From: Heracleum sosnowskyi
Lineage: Eukaryota > Streptophyta > Magnoliopsida > Apiales > Apiaceae
Direction: 5' to 3'
DNA length: 64,000 bases
NCBI GenBank assembly: GCA_030848705.1
Contig: CM061242.1
Location: 128,598,757 to 128,662,756 of the forward strand
Shown one piece after another: positions 34,409 through 45,325 of this stretch. The notes under the pieces are model-generated. The model had not been told where the DNA came from. It saw only the letters and a program-made list of their open reading frames with translations, and made no database searches. The translations under genes and the position numbers were made by a program. How positions within the stretch are numbered: position 1 is the stretch's first letter; each line of letters opens with the position of its first letter.

Positions 34409-34902
34409 TGTTAGGCCGAATACACAATATATAATCAATATATGTATGAGAATAACAATCAAGAACACTTTTTATGAACAATAAACTGAATTATATTAAA
34501 TAACTCTTCTCTCAGTGATGTAAAATATCACAGAGAGCTGCTAGGTTACAAGAATAATGTATTCATTATTCGCATCCCTTTTAGGGTTATCCTATCTGTG
34601 TTTATATAGTACACAGTTACATAATCAATCTCTAATTGATATTCCTATAAATCAGCTATACAATTTATATCAATTTAGGATTGCTTCTATCTTCTGTCCC
34701 GTTTCTTTAGCTATCTCAATATATCTTGCTTCTTTCCATCTTCAAGATATATTGCTTCTAGAATCTTTAAGTATGCACCGACAGCTAAATAAACTCTCAC
34801 CCCGTCAGACTTTATCAAACTCTGACTGGCTTCTAGCGTAAACTCTGATAAGTACCTGTTTCTTAAACACTGATAAACAATCATCAGCAATTATATCTAA
34901 CA
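34409..34902 (-). repeat. 5' LTR of outer copia element
   Basis: 494 bases, matching 8639-9134 with about nine substitutions and a 2-base indel by eye. Followed by GCTTA at 34903-34907. Confidence 0.9.
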
Positions 34903-35160
34903 GCTTATTAAAGGTGTATTTCTAGCAATTTTTATGTTCAATATGTCTCTCATATTCTATGTTTACCATAATAGTGCTGAGAAACCTTCAACACATACGA
35001 GGAAAAAATATGGTGGGAGAGGGTCTCCTGGACGCAAGCTTCTTGATGAAAAAATTTCACCTAATTTCTTAAATACACTTAATATAGGCACACGCATATC
35101 AGATAATCTCTTATTAATTCTGAATTGATAGGTCAATCGAATTAGTTTCGATCTCAATTT
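34903..35160 (-). pseudogene. LINE reverse transcriptase fragment, 5' part
   Basis: The minus-strand frame contains LRPGDPLPPYFFLVCVEGFSALL, matching the L-R-Q-G-D-P-L-S-P-Y block of plant L1-type RT. It leads (through several stops) to the sequence that joins the SHLFFADD block across the outer copia insertion. With the fragment at 8442-8638 it shows the stack landed in an already decaying LINE. Confidence 0.6.
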
Positions 35161-35239
35161 CTACAACCATGGCTATAGGTATCAATTATACTCAATTTTT
35201 TAACCTGATAAACTTTATATCATGCTATTTAAAATTAAA

Positions 35240-35275
35240 CTAGGGAATTTGCCCGTGCTTCGCACACGGGTGAGT
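35240..35275 (-). mobile_element. Helitron 3' terminus
   Basis: On the minus strand a hairpin of CCCGTG and CACGGG around TGCGAAG is followed by CAAATTCC and CTAG at 35243-35240, with T next to it. That is the Helitron 3' signature. The matching TC start, which should lie to the right, could not be fixed. The 36-base span is the terminus only. Confidence 0.55.
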
Positions 35276-35878
35276 TATATTGAATGTATAATAGATGTTA
35301 TCAAGTGCATTGCAAAATCAACTACTAACTTTTAATAAACACATCAGTGCATATATATAAAATTAAAAAAAATCGTAAAATGAAAAAGCAATAGATCTGA
35401 AATAGATAAATAAGTAATGTTCTTTGTAATCCTTCACATGTCAATAAATCTTATTTAGTAAAAAACATAAGACGGTCCAGAAATGAACCTAATCACACTA
35501 AACAATTAGTGCTTTTATTCTGCAAAGCTTTAAAGCAAATTTCAAAACCACCAGAAAAAAGGAAATTCGACCGGATGAATATCACTCCTTAGTGTTCCTG
35601 TAATTGAAATGTATTTATTTTTTATTAGTACAACATAAACATTGTATAAAATACACTTTCGTGAAAAGATATATAATATTAAAGTAAAGATGAAAAATTG
35701 TTTTTATCTTCTTGGTGCATGATCTAGCAGAACCCGGGGTGTTGCAACAAAAAATTACTTCGTCACTCTGTTTGAATTACAATTGCATTATATTATTTGA
35801 TTATTATCTTAATAAAAGTAAAAATAAAAAATATAGGATAGGAATAATTTTTAGGGAAATATAAGAAACTTAACTAAT

Positions 35879-35916
35879 TTAGGATGGAATATACTCGTGC
35901 TTCGCACACAGTGACG
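35879..35916 (-). mobile_element. Second, degenerate Helitron 3' terminus
   Basis: CTCGTGCTTCGCACACAGTGACG at 35894-35916 resembles the hairpin at 35252-35272, with mutated stem, and is followed on the minus strand by a CTAA-like end. It suggests two tandem or nested Helitrons of one family. Confidence 0.35.
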
Positions 35917-35974
35917 TTTTATCCTTTTAATTTTATTAATTATCTTTGTTAATATTTATTTTTAGTAGATTCAA

Positions 35975-35975
35975 G

Positions 35976-36033
<58 letters not shown>
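35975..36033. repeat. (TA)n microsatellites
   Basis: A long perfect TA run here and a second at about 36113-36141. Nothing else is recognised between 35920 and 36570. Confidence 0.9.
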
Positions 36034-36037
<4 letters not shown>

Positions 36038-36109
36038 TCATGTCCCTTAATCTCAGGTAACTTTACTGAGCTAACCTCATATATATATTTTGTATAAATG
36101 ATTTTTTTT

Positions 36110-36147
<38 letters not shown>

Positions 36148-36573
36148 ACAACTTTTGTTGAAAATAAGTTTGTTTCTAAATTTTTTATTGTAACACTAAA
36201 AAATATCTCACATCACATATTCATGTATTTTAAACGTTAGATAATAGAAGAACCCAACCAAAGAAAATAAAAGAACAATCAATGAAACAACTTTAACTTC
36301 AATTATAATCATAATTGATATGACTATGCAATTAGTCTCTAAAGTATATTATATAATTTTGTTCATTTACCAAAAAAAAAGTTTTTAATAAAATGTTTAT
36401 CATATATATCCATTTTTCACATAATATAAATAAATGATTAAGCCATAAAAAGCAAATGTTAAAACAAACGAAAATCTTAATTCACATTGAAGTAAATTTA
36501 AGGTATATTCACCCATTTTGTATAAATGAGCCAATAAACTCTGGTGCCTTATTTGTTCTAAAATTATCAAATA

Positions 36574-36843
36574 CTCCTTCCGCCCCCATCAATTCTTTAC
36601 ATTGAGGTTGTGCACGGAGGTTAAGAAAAAGTGTAATTTAGTGAAGAAAAGTAAAAAAAGTGAGTAAAGTGGTGGGACCAATCAATATTTAATGTATAAA
36701 GTGGGGATAATGGAGGAAAGTAGTGGATGTAGTTAATTTTAATATTATAAAACTTTATTATTTTAGGAAACTTTTGGAATGTAAAGAATTTAGAGGGACA
36801 TCTCAAAAAGAAAAGTGTAAATAAATGAAAGGGACATGGGGAG
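36574..36843. mobile_element. Stowaway-type MITE
   Basis: The left end CTCCTTCCGCCCCCATCAA and the right end (ending GGGACATGGGGAG) are inverted copies with the CTCCNTCCGTCCC Stowaway signature. TA dinucleotides flank it at 36572-36573 and 36844-36845. At 270 bases with no coding sequence, it fits a Mariner-derived MITE. Confidence 0.75.
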
Positions 36844-36845
36844 TA

Positions 36846-38069
36846 TATCGCTGCATTGAAATTGTAGCATAAACGCAATATAACATAGAGAAGAAGATAT
36901 ACAAAAAAGTTTGTGCTAAATTTTCCTTACAGTCACAGTGCCTCGTTTTTCTAGAATTGTATAACCGAGGAGAAAGACTAAAAACCAAAGTAAAATAATT
37001 GAAGAACTAACTTCAAATTCTAAAAAAAACTATAATATGTATAATACATCAAAAAGACACATATTAAAGAAATTAGAGTAAATATTTGTAATTATTGAAA
37101 TTTAAACGTTAATTCTCTTTTAAGTCAAACATCAATTCTCTTTTTGCACGATTATCATTTCAGTTGACTACGGACTATTCTGCACATTACTAACTTGGCT
37201 TTAAAGTTATAAATATAACACCCTAAAAGGGTCTCATTATGGGGTAAACACATTTTGATTTCACTACCTCCTCTGGTTTCTCTGTATCTTTTATATATAT
37301 CAACCAAATATAAATGGGTAACTATTAATAAATGTGGTGCATTGAAGTCAATCACAAACTGAAAACTATAACATTACAGAATATAAACTTGTCTAGATTA
37401 TAAACGGTGTAACTACTAAATGAAAAATAGTGGAAAAAAACAATATTTAATTTACTTATCTTTTAACCTTCTTATCGCAGTCATCTGTACCTTAAAAGAA
37501 TCTATGTGTGTAAAAGATGAGGATTAATTAAAAATAAAAAACATGATTTCAAATATATCAACAAAATTTAGCCGAACTTTATAAAAGCTCCAAGAATAAT
37601 AAATTTCACCGCTTAGTTTGACCAACTGTAAGATTTGCATCAATCATGACCTAATCCATTTCTTTGTTTAGAAACCTAAAGCTAACATATATACATGTTA
37701 GTGATTCGTATGATCACAACGACAATATCCTGAGAATGGAAACAAAGAACATACCTAGCATGAGAATAGAACATGAGGTATTGTGTCTAAAATTATGTTC
37801 AAGTAGTTTCTAATAGTTGGTTTTGTCAATCCAAATAGAGTCATACCCATACCAGTTAATCTTGTGAAACCTAGACATTAACTAATAATGTAGTGATTTA
37901 CTACCTAAGATAGAAACTATATGTTATAATTTTTTACAAACATCCATGGCACATGATCTAGAAACATCAATCCATGGCTATAGCTAAATACTCATATTTT
38001 TACTATTTATCCAAGAATTTAACACACTGATGAGGTGAAAAATTGTGTTAGCAAAAAATGATAGTGTGT
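36846..38069. other. Intergenic, no gene seen
   Basis: AT-rich DNA with only short open frames of random appearance on both strands. No domain, tRNA or repeat was recognised. Confidence 0.5.
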
Positions 38070-38074
38070 CACAC

Positions 38075-38567
38075 TGTTGTGGATTAAAAAACGTACTTGT
38101 GTGAATTTAATGAGCTTCGAGCTTTAATGGCTGCACTCGTGTTTCCGGACTAAATTGGTCCTCACAAGATGCCTACGTATCTCAATTCGTTATTGAGAAT
38201 CAAGCCAAGACGTAGTTCTGATTGTAGGATCAGGGACCTTATATAGGCGTCTGGAGCCTGGTATTTATGGTATGTTTGGGAGTCTTAGCGAATAAGTCTC
38301 CTTTTTGATATTGGATAATCATTGTATAGCTTGCAGGATAAGTCTTTTCCTTGTCGATAAAGGCTATGACTCATTAATTGCCTTTAATTGGGATTCTGGA
38401 TCCTTCTTTGACCAATTTGCCATAATTTGGACTCTTTTTATGAGCTGTATATTTTCCCTATTCATTAATTACGAAATTAATGAATAATTAGGGTGTCGGG
38501 CCTTAAATATCGACCTTTTGTTTGACCAGTCAATTATATTTCTATAATTACTTTTCTGACCATATCA
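38075..38567 (-). repeat. 3' LTR of Tat element
   Basis: TGTTGTGGATT to GACCATATCA on the plus strand. The next bases TTTGCCCCCCAACTT are the polypurine tract on the minus strand. The open frame at 38305-38487 also appears in the other LTR and is not a gene. Confidence 0.9.
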
Positions 38568-38639
38568 TTTGCCCCCCAACTTCTGGGAAAATCTCCCTGG
38601 GGTTTTCGTAGAAGTTACAGCGTGTTTTCCCCAAAATTT

Positions 38640-39136
38640 TCCATTTTTCAGGGCACTTTTGACCTTAATTTAGGTCATTTTCGACCAGGAATTCGACCTG
38701 GAATTAGTACAAATTCGACCAGGTTTTTGACCTGGAATCAGTACAAATTCGACCTGGAATTTCGACCAGGAATCAGTACAAATTCCACCTGGAATTTTGA
38801 CCAGGAATCAACACAAATTCGACCTCGTTTCTGGTCCCAGGTCGATGGATTCGACCTCAGATTCTCGGTCATTTTCGACCAGGATCGTTCGACCTCGGGT
38901 ATCCTTTTTTCGACCTCGTTTCTGGTCCCTGGTCGATAGATTCGACCTCAGATTCTCGGTCATTTTCGACCAGGATCGTTCGACCTCGGGTATCCTTTTT
39001 TCGACCTCGTTTCTGGTCCCTGGTCGATAGATTCGACCTCAAATTCTCGGTCATTTTCGACCAGGATCGTTCGACCTCGTTTCTATGTGTTTTCGACCAG
39101 GATTCTATGATTTCCCGGTTTTATTTTGGAGCGAAG
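38640..39136. repeat. Tandem repeats with TTCGACC motif in Tat 3' region
   Basis: Short TTCGACC(T/A)GGAAT units (38680-38820) pass into a 91-base repeat, about 2.8 copies, with CGACCTCGTTTCTGGTCC at 38820, 38911 and 39002. Similar TTCGACCTCRA sequence resumes at 40441-40860 beyond the solo LTR. Tandem repeats in the 3' non-coding region are common in Tat/Ogre elements and can seed satellite DNA. Long open frames here are a by-product of the repeat period. Confidence 0.8.
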
Positions 39137-39141
39137 TCGAT

Positions 39142-40436
39142 TGACAAGGCTGTCGCGTGCCTATCAAATAATAATATCTAACAAATCCTTCTAATTATGT
39201 AGTAGGGTAAGTCAGAGTCGATCCCACAGAGACAAACGTATCAATCACTAGTTATTCTTGATTCAATTCAACTAAGCAAGTAACACAATAAATTGTTGAG
39301 AGATTATTAATCTAAATATTATACTAAAACAAATTGTATTGTATTATCAATTAACTAAAACATCTAGAATTAAGTATCCCCACTAGCATGAATCGATGCA
39401 ATTATGATTTTCCACCCCAATTAATCATACGCTACTCAAGAGGAAAGATGCGCCCTATAAAATACCAATAACCTCTCTCGAGTATTAATGGCTTCTCTAA
39501 AATACACTCAAGCCTATTTTCATGGTATCATGCAATTTAGAGACATTAAACACAGCATCCTAACTTCCTAACAATCCGTTCTACCTATTTTCATGGAGAA
39601 GTTCATGTCCTTATTGGATAAATCACAACCATCTAAGTCCAACTTTCGATGATAAATAGATATTAGGTTCAAACAATACGCATAATCACGTCTGACATGT
39701 TATTGTTAATTAAGCACAACTCAATAAGCAAGAGCATACAACATAACTGAATTGGGGGGTTATGGAAAATCATACATCAATCATAACTAGGGTTCAACTT
39801 AACCCTAGATTAAATAACTACTCACTCATAATTAAACTAACAAAACACATAATATAATAAGAACACATGACAATATTAAGAACAGAGAATAAAACCTTCA
39901 ATCTTTCTCCAAGAAGAAAAAGTACAAGATCCGCTCCCTATGTCTGTATGTATCTATGTATATCCCTCTCTCTCTCAGATATGATGTCTATATATATATC
40001 CTCAAATATTTTAATGCCTTGAGGAAAGTACAAGTACGTTTCCTAAACTGATTATATTTTACAAGGAAAATTCGTAGCTGACTTTTCTTCAGTAAATCTG
40101 AGCCGTTCCTGATGTAATTTGATATTTGGACCACTTTAGAATAAAAGAGATTTCCATTATCTTCGCGTGGACTGTTAAATCGTCCAATTCTGACTTCTAG
40201 ATCTCAAAATATGACCCAAACAGTGAATTATGTGCAGGCAGCCCAACAAATCCGAATTTCCTTCTAATAAATCTCCAAATTAAGCTCTTTATTCTCCAAT
40301 CCTTCCAAGTTTAGGATTTCCATGCTTCCTACAATAAAACATTAAATTTTTTTAAATAAAAATCCAATTAAATGCAAAATATAATAAATATGAGAAATAA
40401 AATCATATAAAATATATATAAATATATACTCTATCA
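39142..40436. mobile_element. Solo LTR related to the inner gypsy element
   Basis: 1295 bases from TGACAAGGCTGTCGCG to CTCTATCA, flanked by TCGAT at 39137-39141 and 40437-40441. The right half closely follows the inner gypsy LTR (for example AATTTCCTTCTAATAAATCT and CCAATCCTTCCAAGTTTAGG). The left half differs greatly. A single LTR with intact target duplication means the element body was removed by LTR-LTR recombination. It sits inside the tandem-repeat zone of the Tat element. Confidence 0.85.
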
Positions 40437-41093
40437 TCGATCAATACGACTTCAATTCCCCATGTAATTTCGATCTCGTTTGCTCGATTTCAAGTAGCCA
40501 TTTTTCGATCATGAATTTCTGATTTCCTGACTTTATTTTGGTACGAGGTCGTACAATACGACCTCGATTTCCCATGTATTTTCGATGTCAATCTCTCGAC
40601 TTCGATCTAGGGTCTTTTCGACCTCGTTTTTCCAGTTTTTTGATTTGATTTTGGTGCGAAGTCGATGGTCACGACCTCAATTCCATGTGTATTTTCGACT
40701 TGGGTCGCACGACCTCGATTTAGGGCCTTTTCGACCTCAAATCTTTAATTATTTCCCTTTATTTGGGAGTGAGGTCATTTGATACGACCTCGTTTTCCCA
40801 TATATTTTCGACTTCAAGCCTTCGATGTCGATCAAGGGTCTTTTTCGACCTCAATTTTGTTTTTACCTTGGTTTTATTCCAAGATTCTTTCTTTGGGCTT
40901 TTGATTAGCCTAATTGGGCTTAAATATTTCTAGCATTGGGCCTAATTGGGCCTTATTAATTTTGGGCTTTGAGTTTGCCTGAGATTTAATTTATTTGGGC
41001 CTTTGCCTTTGTAATCCATAAATGGATTTATGGGCCTTACCGGCTATAGACGGTTGCCATCCCTCAACCGGTTGATCTTCCAGTCATTCTCAC

Positions 41094-41100
41094 TATAAAA
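41094..41100 (+). promoter_or_regulatory. TATA box of antisense gene
   Basis: TATAAAA in CACTATAAAAGAGTGAG, 300 bases before the ATG at 41400 and followed by a CT-rich leader (CATTTCACTCTCACTTCTCAC) typical of plant transcription starts. Confidence 0.55.
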
Positions 41101-41399
41101 GAGTGAGATTTCTCATTTCACTCTCACTTCTCACTTTTCACTTTCCAAAATTTCTCTCTAGTTATCATAGTTTTTTCTCTCTTTTATTCCATGGAGAGGC
41201 GATTCCCGGCGAGCTTTTTACGGTGGTGTTCTTGTTTTTCTGGGATTGATCTTCATCCTTTGAAGATTTCTGGGTTTTCAATCTTCATCACTTGAAGATT
41301 TCTGGGTTTTTTGAAGATTTTCTGAGAATTTTCCTTGAAGTTTTGAAGATTTGAAGTTTCTTTGAAGATTTTTCTGGGAATTTTTTTGAACGCTTGAAG

Positions 41400-43226
41400 A
41401 TGTCTGACAAAGCTGCTCAACGCCTTCAAAGAATGAACAAAGCTTCTAAGAGAGGTATCATCATCCGTTCTTCTCATATGTCACTTCAAGATATGATTTT
41501 AGAACGTAGTGATGAATATCCCTCTGTGTCCCACTTAGATTCTTTCGACTGCAGTAATAAATTTCATGAAATCGACTTAATTAGGGACTATAATAAAATG
41601 TATAGGATTAGGTCCCCCTATAGATTAGTCCCAGCTGGCCCAGGGGACCGTTCTTGCCATTGGCGTCCTGATGCACTCTGCATTTACAAGGATGCCATTG
41701 TCGCAGGACTCAGGTTTCCCTTTCATGAGTTCATTCCCAGGCTTTTGGCTGATGTTGGGATTAACCCTTGCCAGCTTCCTCCAAACGCCTGGAGAATCAT
41801 TATGTGTTTCATTGTTCTTTGTTTGAAGAACAAATTTCCTTTGTCTGTAGCTTTGTTTAGGAGAATTTTTCAATTTAAGAATAGTTCATCCACTTCTTTG
41901 GGTTGGGTTTATATCAACCATCGTCCTTCCACTCCCCCCATATTTCACCCTAAATCCATTCCAGACAATAACCTCAAATGGAAGGAAGAGTTCATGTACT
42001 TGATTTGGGAAGGAGGGGATTGGGGCACCCTTTTTCGTAGTTCCTTTAGTAGGGTTTCGGATGGTAGCCCTAGTGATATCATCCTAACTGATGAAGAGGC
42101 CCATGCATATGCTGAGCTCACAAAGGATAATTATGCCACAATGGCTTGGGTGCTCCTGGATGAGTTTCAGCTTAGGTCCTTGGGACTTTCCAACGTTTCT
42201 GATAAGGGTAATTCTCACCTCATATCTTTCTTTATTTATTTAAGATTAACTTATACCAACTGTTTCCCTCCTTGTATCTTTTGCAGCTGCGACCTTTATC
42301 AACAAGTCCAACGAGCCTGAAGAGGGGGAAACAGCCAGGATGAAGAGGGCACGTTTGGCAGGGAAAGACCCTCGTGCTTCTAGTATTCCAGCTTTCATAA
42401 GGCCACATGTGGACCTTACTGAGGATGCTGAAGGCCCTGCCACGGGCAAGAGTGCAGTTTGGCGCCCCAACTGGGGTCTCAGGAAGAAGGACACTGTAGT
42501 GGGAGTGTCCAAGCATGCAGTGGAGTGGTCTTATCACTCTCTGACTCCTTGTGACTACAAGGATTTTGTCTCTAACTCCACCATCGAGGGGGTGGAGCAT
42601 GCTGGATCTCAGGCTATGGCTGCTGTAAGTATTTATCTCCTTCTTTTCTTTGTAGTCTTTGATTTATTTCAAGTTTAAGTATTTAAACTATAACTTGCTT
42701 GCAGATGAATGCCAACTACCAAGGGGCTCTCTTTCAAGCTAAGTCTTGGCGCTCATCTTCTGAGGCCAACCAAGGCAAGTTTGAGAAGTCCCAGGAGGAA
42801 ATGGCTTCAGTGAAGGCCACTCTGGCTAGGAAGGAGAAGGAGTTGGCTGACTCCCAGGCTGAACTGGTATCTTTGAGGAAGGCCAAAGATGATTTTATTG
42901 ACGAGTATCTCGACTCTGAGGAGTACGGGGACTTGATTGATAAGCATGATGGGCTCCTCTTCCCTGTTCAGTACACTAAGGGATGGGATGACGCTCTTGT
43001 TGCTGTCTTGGAGAAGATGCCTGGATCTCTCCTTATTTCTGACTTTCCAAGCCCTCACCTTCCTACTCCTTTGGAGATGGCTTTGGCTGGAGAGGACGAG
43101 ATGGAGGAGGATGATAGGATCTTAGACCTGGATCACACTTCCCCACCTGGTCAGACTGCCGGAGCTGATGATGCTGTCTTTTCCTCTAGAGAGGAAGAGG
43201 AGGAGGACGTAGACAAGGAAGATTAG
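41400..43226 (+). CDS. Antisense gene of Tat element, gypsy-type PF04195-like protein
   Basis: Three exons join in frame: 41400-42207, 42287-42624 and 42705-43226, with GTAATT..TTGCAG and GTAAGT..TTGCAG introns. The product is about 555 residues. Residues 90-190 hold the domain known as putative gypsy-type transposon protein: IVAGLRFPFHEFIPRLLADV, then LPPNAWRIIMCFIVLC and a Trp-rich segment (LIWEGGDWGTLF). Exon 3 is a coiled coil (EEMASVKATLARKEKELADS) with a very acidic C terminus. The start ATG is the first after the TATA box. All exons are free of stops although pol on the other strand is broken. Such antisense genes are known in Tat elements but have no proven function; DNA binding or regulation of the sense transcript is speculation. 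Confidence 0.8.
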
Positions 43227-43578
43227 GTGTAGTTTCACTTTTGGCCATCATGGCTTGTACTTTTGTTTATGTACTTTTGGCCTACGGGCTTAACTTAACT
43301 CTTGTTTAAGTTTTTATTTATGTCTGGTGGCCATTCATGGCTTGTGTTGCTTTTCTTTCTTCTTGAATTTTTGTCAACACTCATAGTATATAAGCTTTAA
43401 AACATGAAAATGCTGAATTCATTCATAATTTGAAGATGGGATCAACCCTTACATAGTATCCCAGTTTAAAACTTGGGTTGGTTTCATCGAACCTTATTTA
43501 TAGTAGTGAGTCCACTTGGGAGACACCTTAAACATAATAAACTTTCAAATTGGAGGCATGCCAAGTCCTTGGCACCTC

Positions 43579-44499
43579 TTACCCTTCAAGGGTTTCTAGT
43601 TTGTACGAGCCTCGACCAAATACGTTCTTGACGCGATATGGTCCTTCCCAATTTGGGGCTAACTTCCCTTTTTGTCCAACTCCGGATGCTTCAATCTTTC
43701 TGAGAACCAAGTCTCCTTGACGAAAGAACCTTTCTTTAACCCTTAGGTTGTAGTAGAAGGATGATTTCTTTTGATGTTCAACTATCTTGGCGTTTGCCTC
43801 ATCTCTAACTTCATCAATTAGATCTAAAGCCAGCCTCAAGCCTTCTTCATTTTCTTCTGGTTCATAAGCCTCAACTCTTGGGGAGGTGTGAGTAATCTCC
43901 ACCGGGACCACTGCCTCTGCTCCATAAGCCAATAGAAATGGAGTTGCCCCGGTGGTGACTTTGAAAGTAGTACGATATGCCCAAAGTATAGGGAGTAATT
44001 CGTCTACCCAAGTGTTTCTGGAGCGTTCAACTCTTTTCTTTAGTCCATCAAGGATGATTCGATTTGCAACCTCAGCTTGCCCATTTGCTTGAGGATGGGC
44101 GACAGAAGTGAAGCGCAACTTGATATCGTTTTCATCACAATACTTCTTGAACTCATCGTTGTTAAACTGAGTTCCATTGTCCGTGACCAGGACTCGTGGA
44201 ATTCCATATCTGCATATCACATTTTCCCAGAAGAATTGCATCACTTGCTTGGTGGTTATCTTGGCTAATGGCTTAGCCTCAATCCACTTGGTGAAATAGT
44301 CAATTGCTACTATCAAGAACTTTCTTTGAGCACTTGCCATAGGAAATGGCCCGAGTATATCCATTCCCCACATAGCAAAGGGGATAGGTGAGTTAATGGA
44401 TGTCATCATCTCTGGTGGTTGCCTAACCACTGATGCATGTTTCTGGCACCGTTCACATTTTTTGACGTAGCTTTTAGCATCAGCAAGTATGCTGGCCAA
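43579..44499 (-). pseudogene. Integrase of Tat element
   Basis: The zinc-binding region ends with CERCQKHASV. The catalytic core includes DYFTKWIEAKPLAK (first Asp), VLVTDNGTQFNNDEF (second Asp) and the Glu-bearing AHPQANGQAEVANR. The C-terminal region has the GDLVLRKI and GPYRVKNVF motifs of gypsy integrases. The HHCC His half lies upstream in another frame, so a frameshift separates this block from the second RNase H. The frame stops at 43579-43581 about 19 codons before the sense would be expected to end, another nonsense change. The sequence continues recognisably (EVPRTWHASNLK) beyond it. Confidence 0.85.
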
Positions 44500-44506
44500 T
44501 AGAAAC

Positions 44507-45325
44507 CTAGACGAGTGACTTTATGAGCCAGGGCTCTGCCCCCAAGTGTTGCCCACAAATCCTTTCATGCACTTCCTTTAGGGCCAATTCTGCCTCTTGA
44601 GGTCTCAAGCACTTTAAGTATGGAATAACAAAAGATTTCTTGTATAGGATTCCCTCAATTAGGGCATACCTTAGTGCTCTGACGTATAGCTTCCGTGCTT
44701 CTGAAGTGTCGTTGGGCAGCCACCCAGTTTCCAGATGAGCTTTGATGGGATCAATCCAACAACTGGTGATACCAATGGGGGCTACCAACTTTCCATTGAT
44801 GCTTGGGGTCTTCAAGACTTGGAAGTATACACTCCCGGCATAGTTTTCAATTTCAGAAGAGGCAAACTTAGACAAGGCATCAGCCTTCATATTTTCCTCC
44901 CTTGGAATGTGCTCCACATAGCATTCATCGAACTGAGTCATAATGGCCTTGACAAGTTTTAAGTACTTGGCCATGACTTCATCTCTGGCCTCAAACTCCC
45001 CATTTACTTGGGAAACCACTAGCCTCGAGTCTCCACATACTTTCAGAGTTTTGACTCTCAAGGCTCCAGCCAGCCCTAAGCCAGCTATCAGAGCTTCATA
45101 CTCAGCCTCATTGTTTGTCGTCGGGAAGTCAAGTTTTAGTGCATACTCTATTAGGAATCCATCAGGACTTTGTAGCACTAAACCAGCTCCACTTGATTTT
45201 GTTTTTGATGCTCCATCAAAATAGAGCACCCAACATTCTTTGAAGGTCATTTCCTCATCTTTCTTATCTTCCATAGTCACTTCCTGCCCCCCGACTTCTT
45301 GGTTGTCAATGGTGCATTCAACCAT
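44507..45325 (-). pseudogene. Second RNase H and linker of Tat element
   Basis: Contains WVLYFDGASKTKSSGAGLVL, then NNEAEYEALIAGLGLAGAL and VKTLKVCGDSRLVVSQVNGE, with the D-E-D residues of an archaeal-type RNase H placed after the usual gypsy RNase H. It ends with the beginning of the integrase zinc region (HLGAEP), where a frameshift leads to a premature stop. The block overlaps the end of the upstream polyprotein frame at 45277-45325, showing a one-base frameshift between the two. Confidence 0.85.

Larger units (their letters stand above)
8639..34902 (-). mobile_element. Outer SIRE-like Ty1/copia element, internally deleted
   Basis: LTRs at 34409-34902 (5') and 8639-9134 (3') both run TGTTAG...CTAACA when read on the element strand. 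They are flanked by the 5-base duplication GCTTA (8634-8638 and 34903-34907). The PBS complementary to initiator Met tRNA lies at 34396-34408 and the purine tract at 9135-9150. About 6.4 kb belongs to this element; the rest is the inserted middle element (11700-31536). It carries gag, the start of pol and ORF3. Most of pol is missing through a deletion that fuses the integrase start to ORF3. By eye the LTRs differ at about nine sites plus one 2-base indel, more than the middle element, consistent with greater age. Confidence 0.85.

Noticed and set aside
4915..36141. CRISPR-like or origin-like repeats
   Set aside because: The regularly spaced repeats are TA microsatellites and retroelement LTRs in plant DNA; no repeat-spacer pattern exists.
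38622..39054. Overlapping open frames on both strands rich in Asp, Phe, Arg and Ser
   Set aside because: They are produced by the TTCGACC tandem repeats, whose period keeps frames open.
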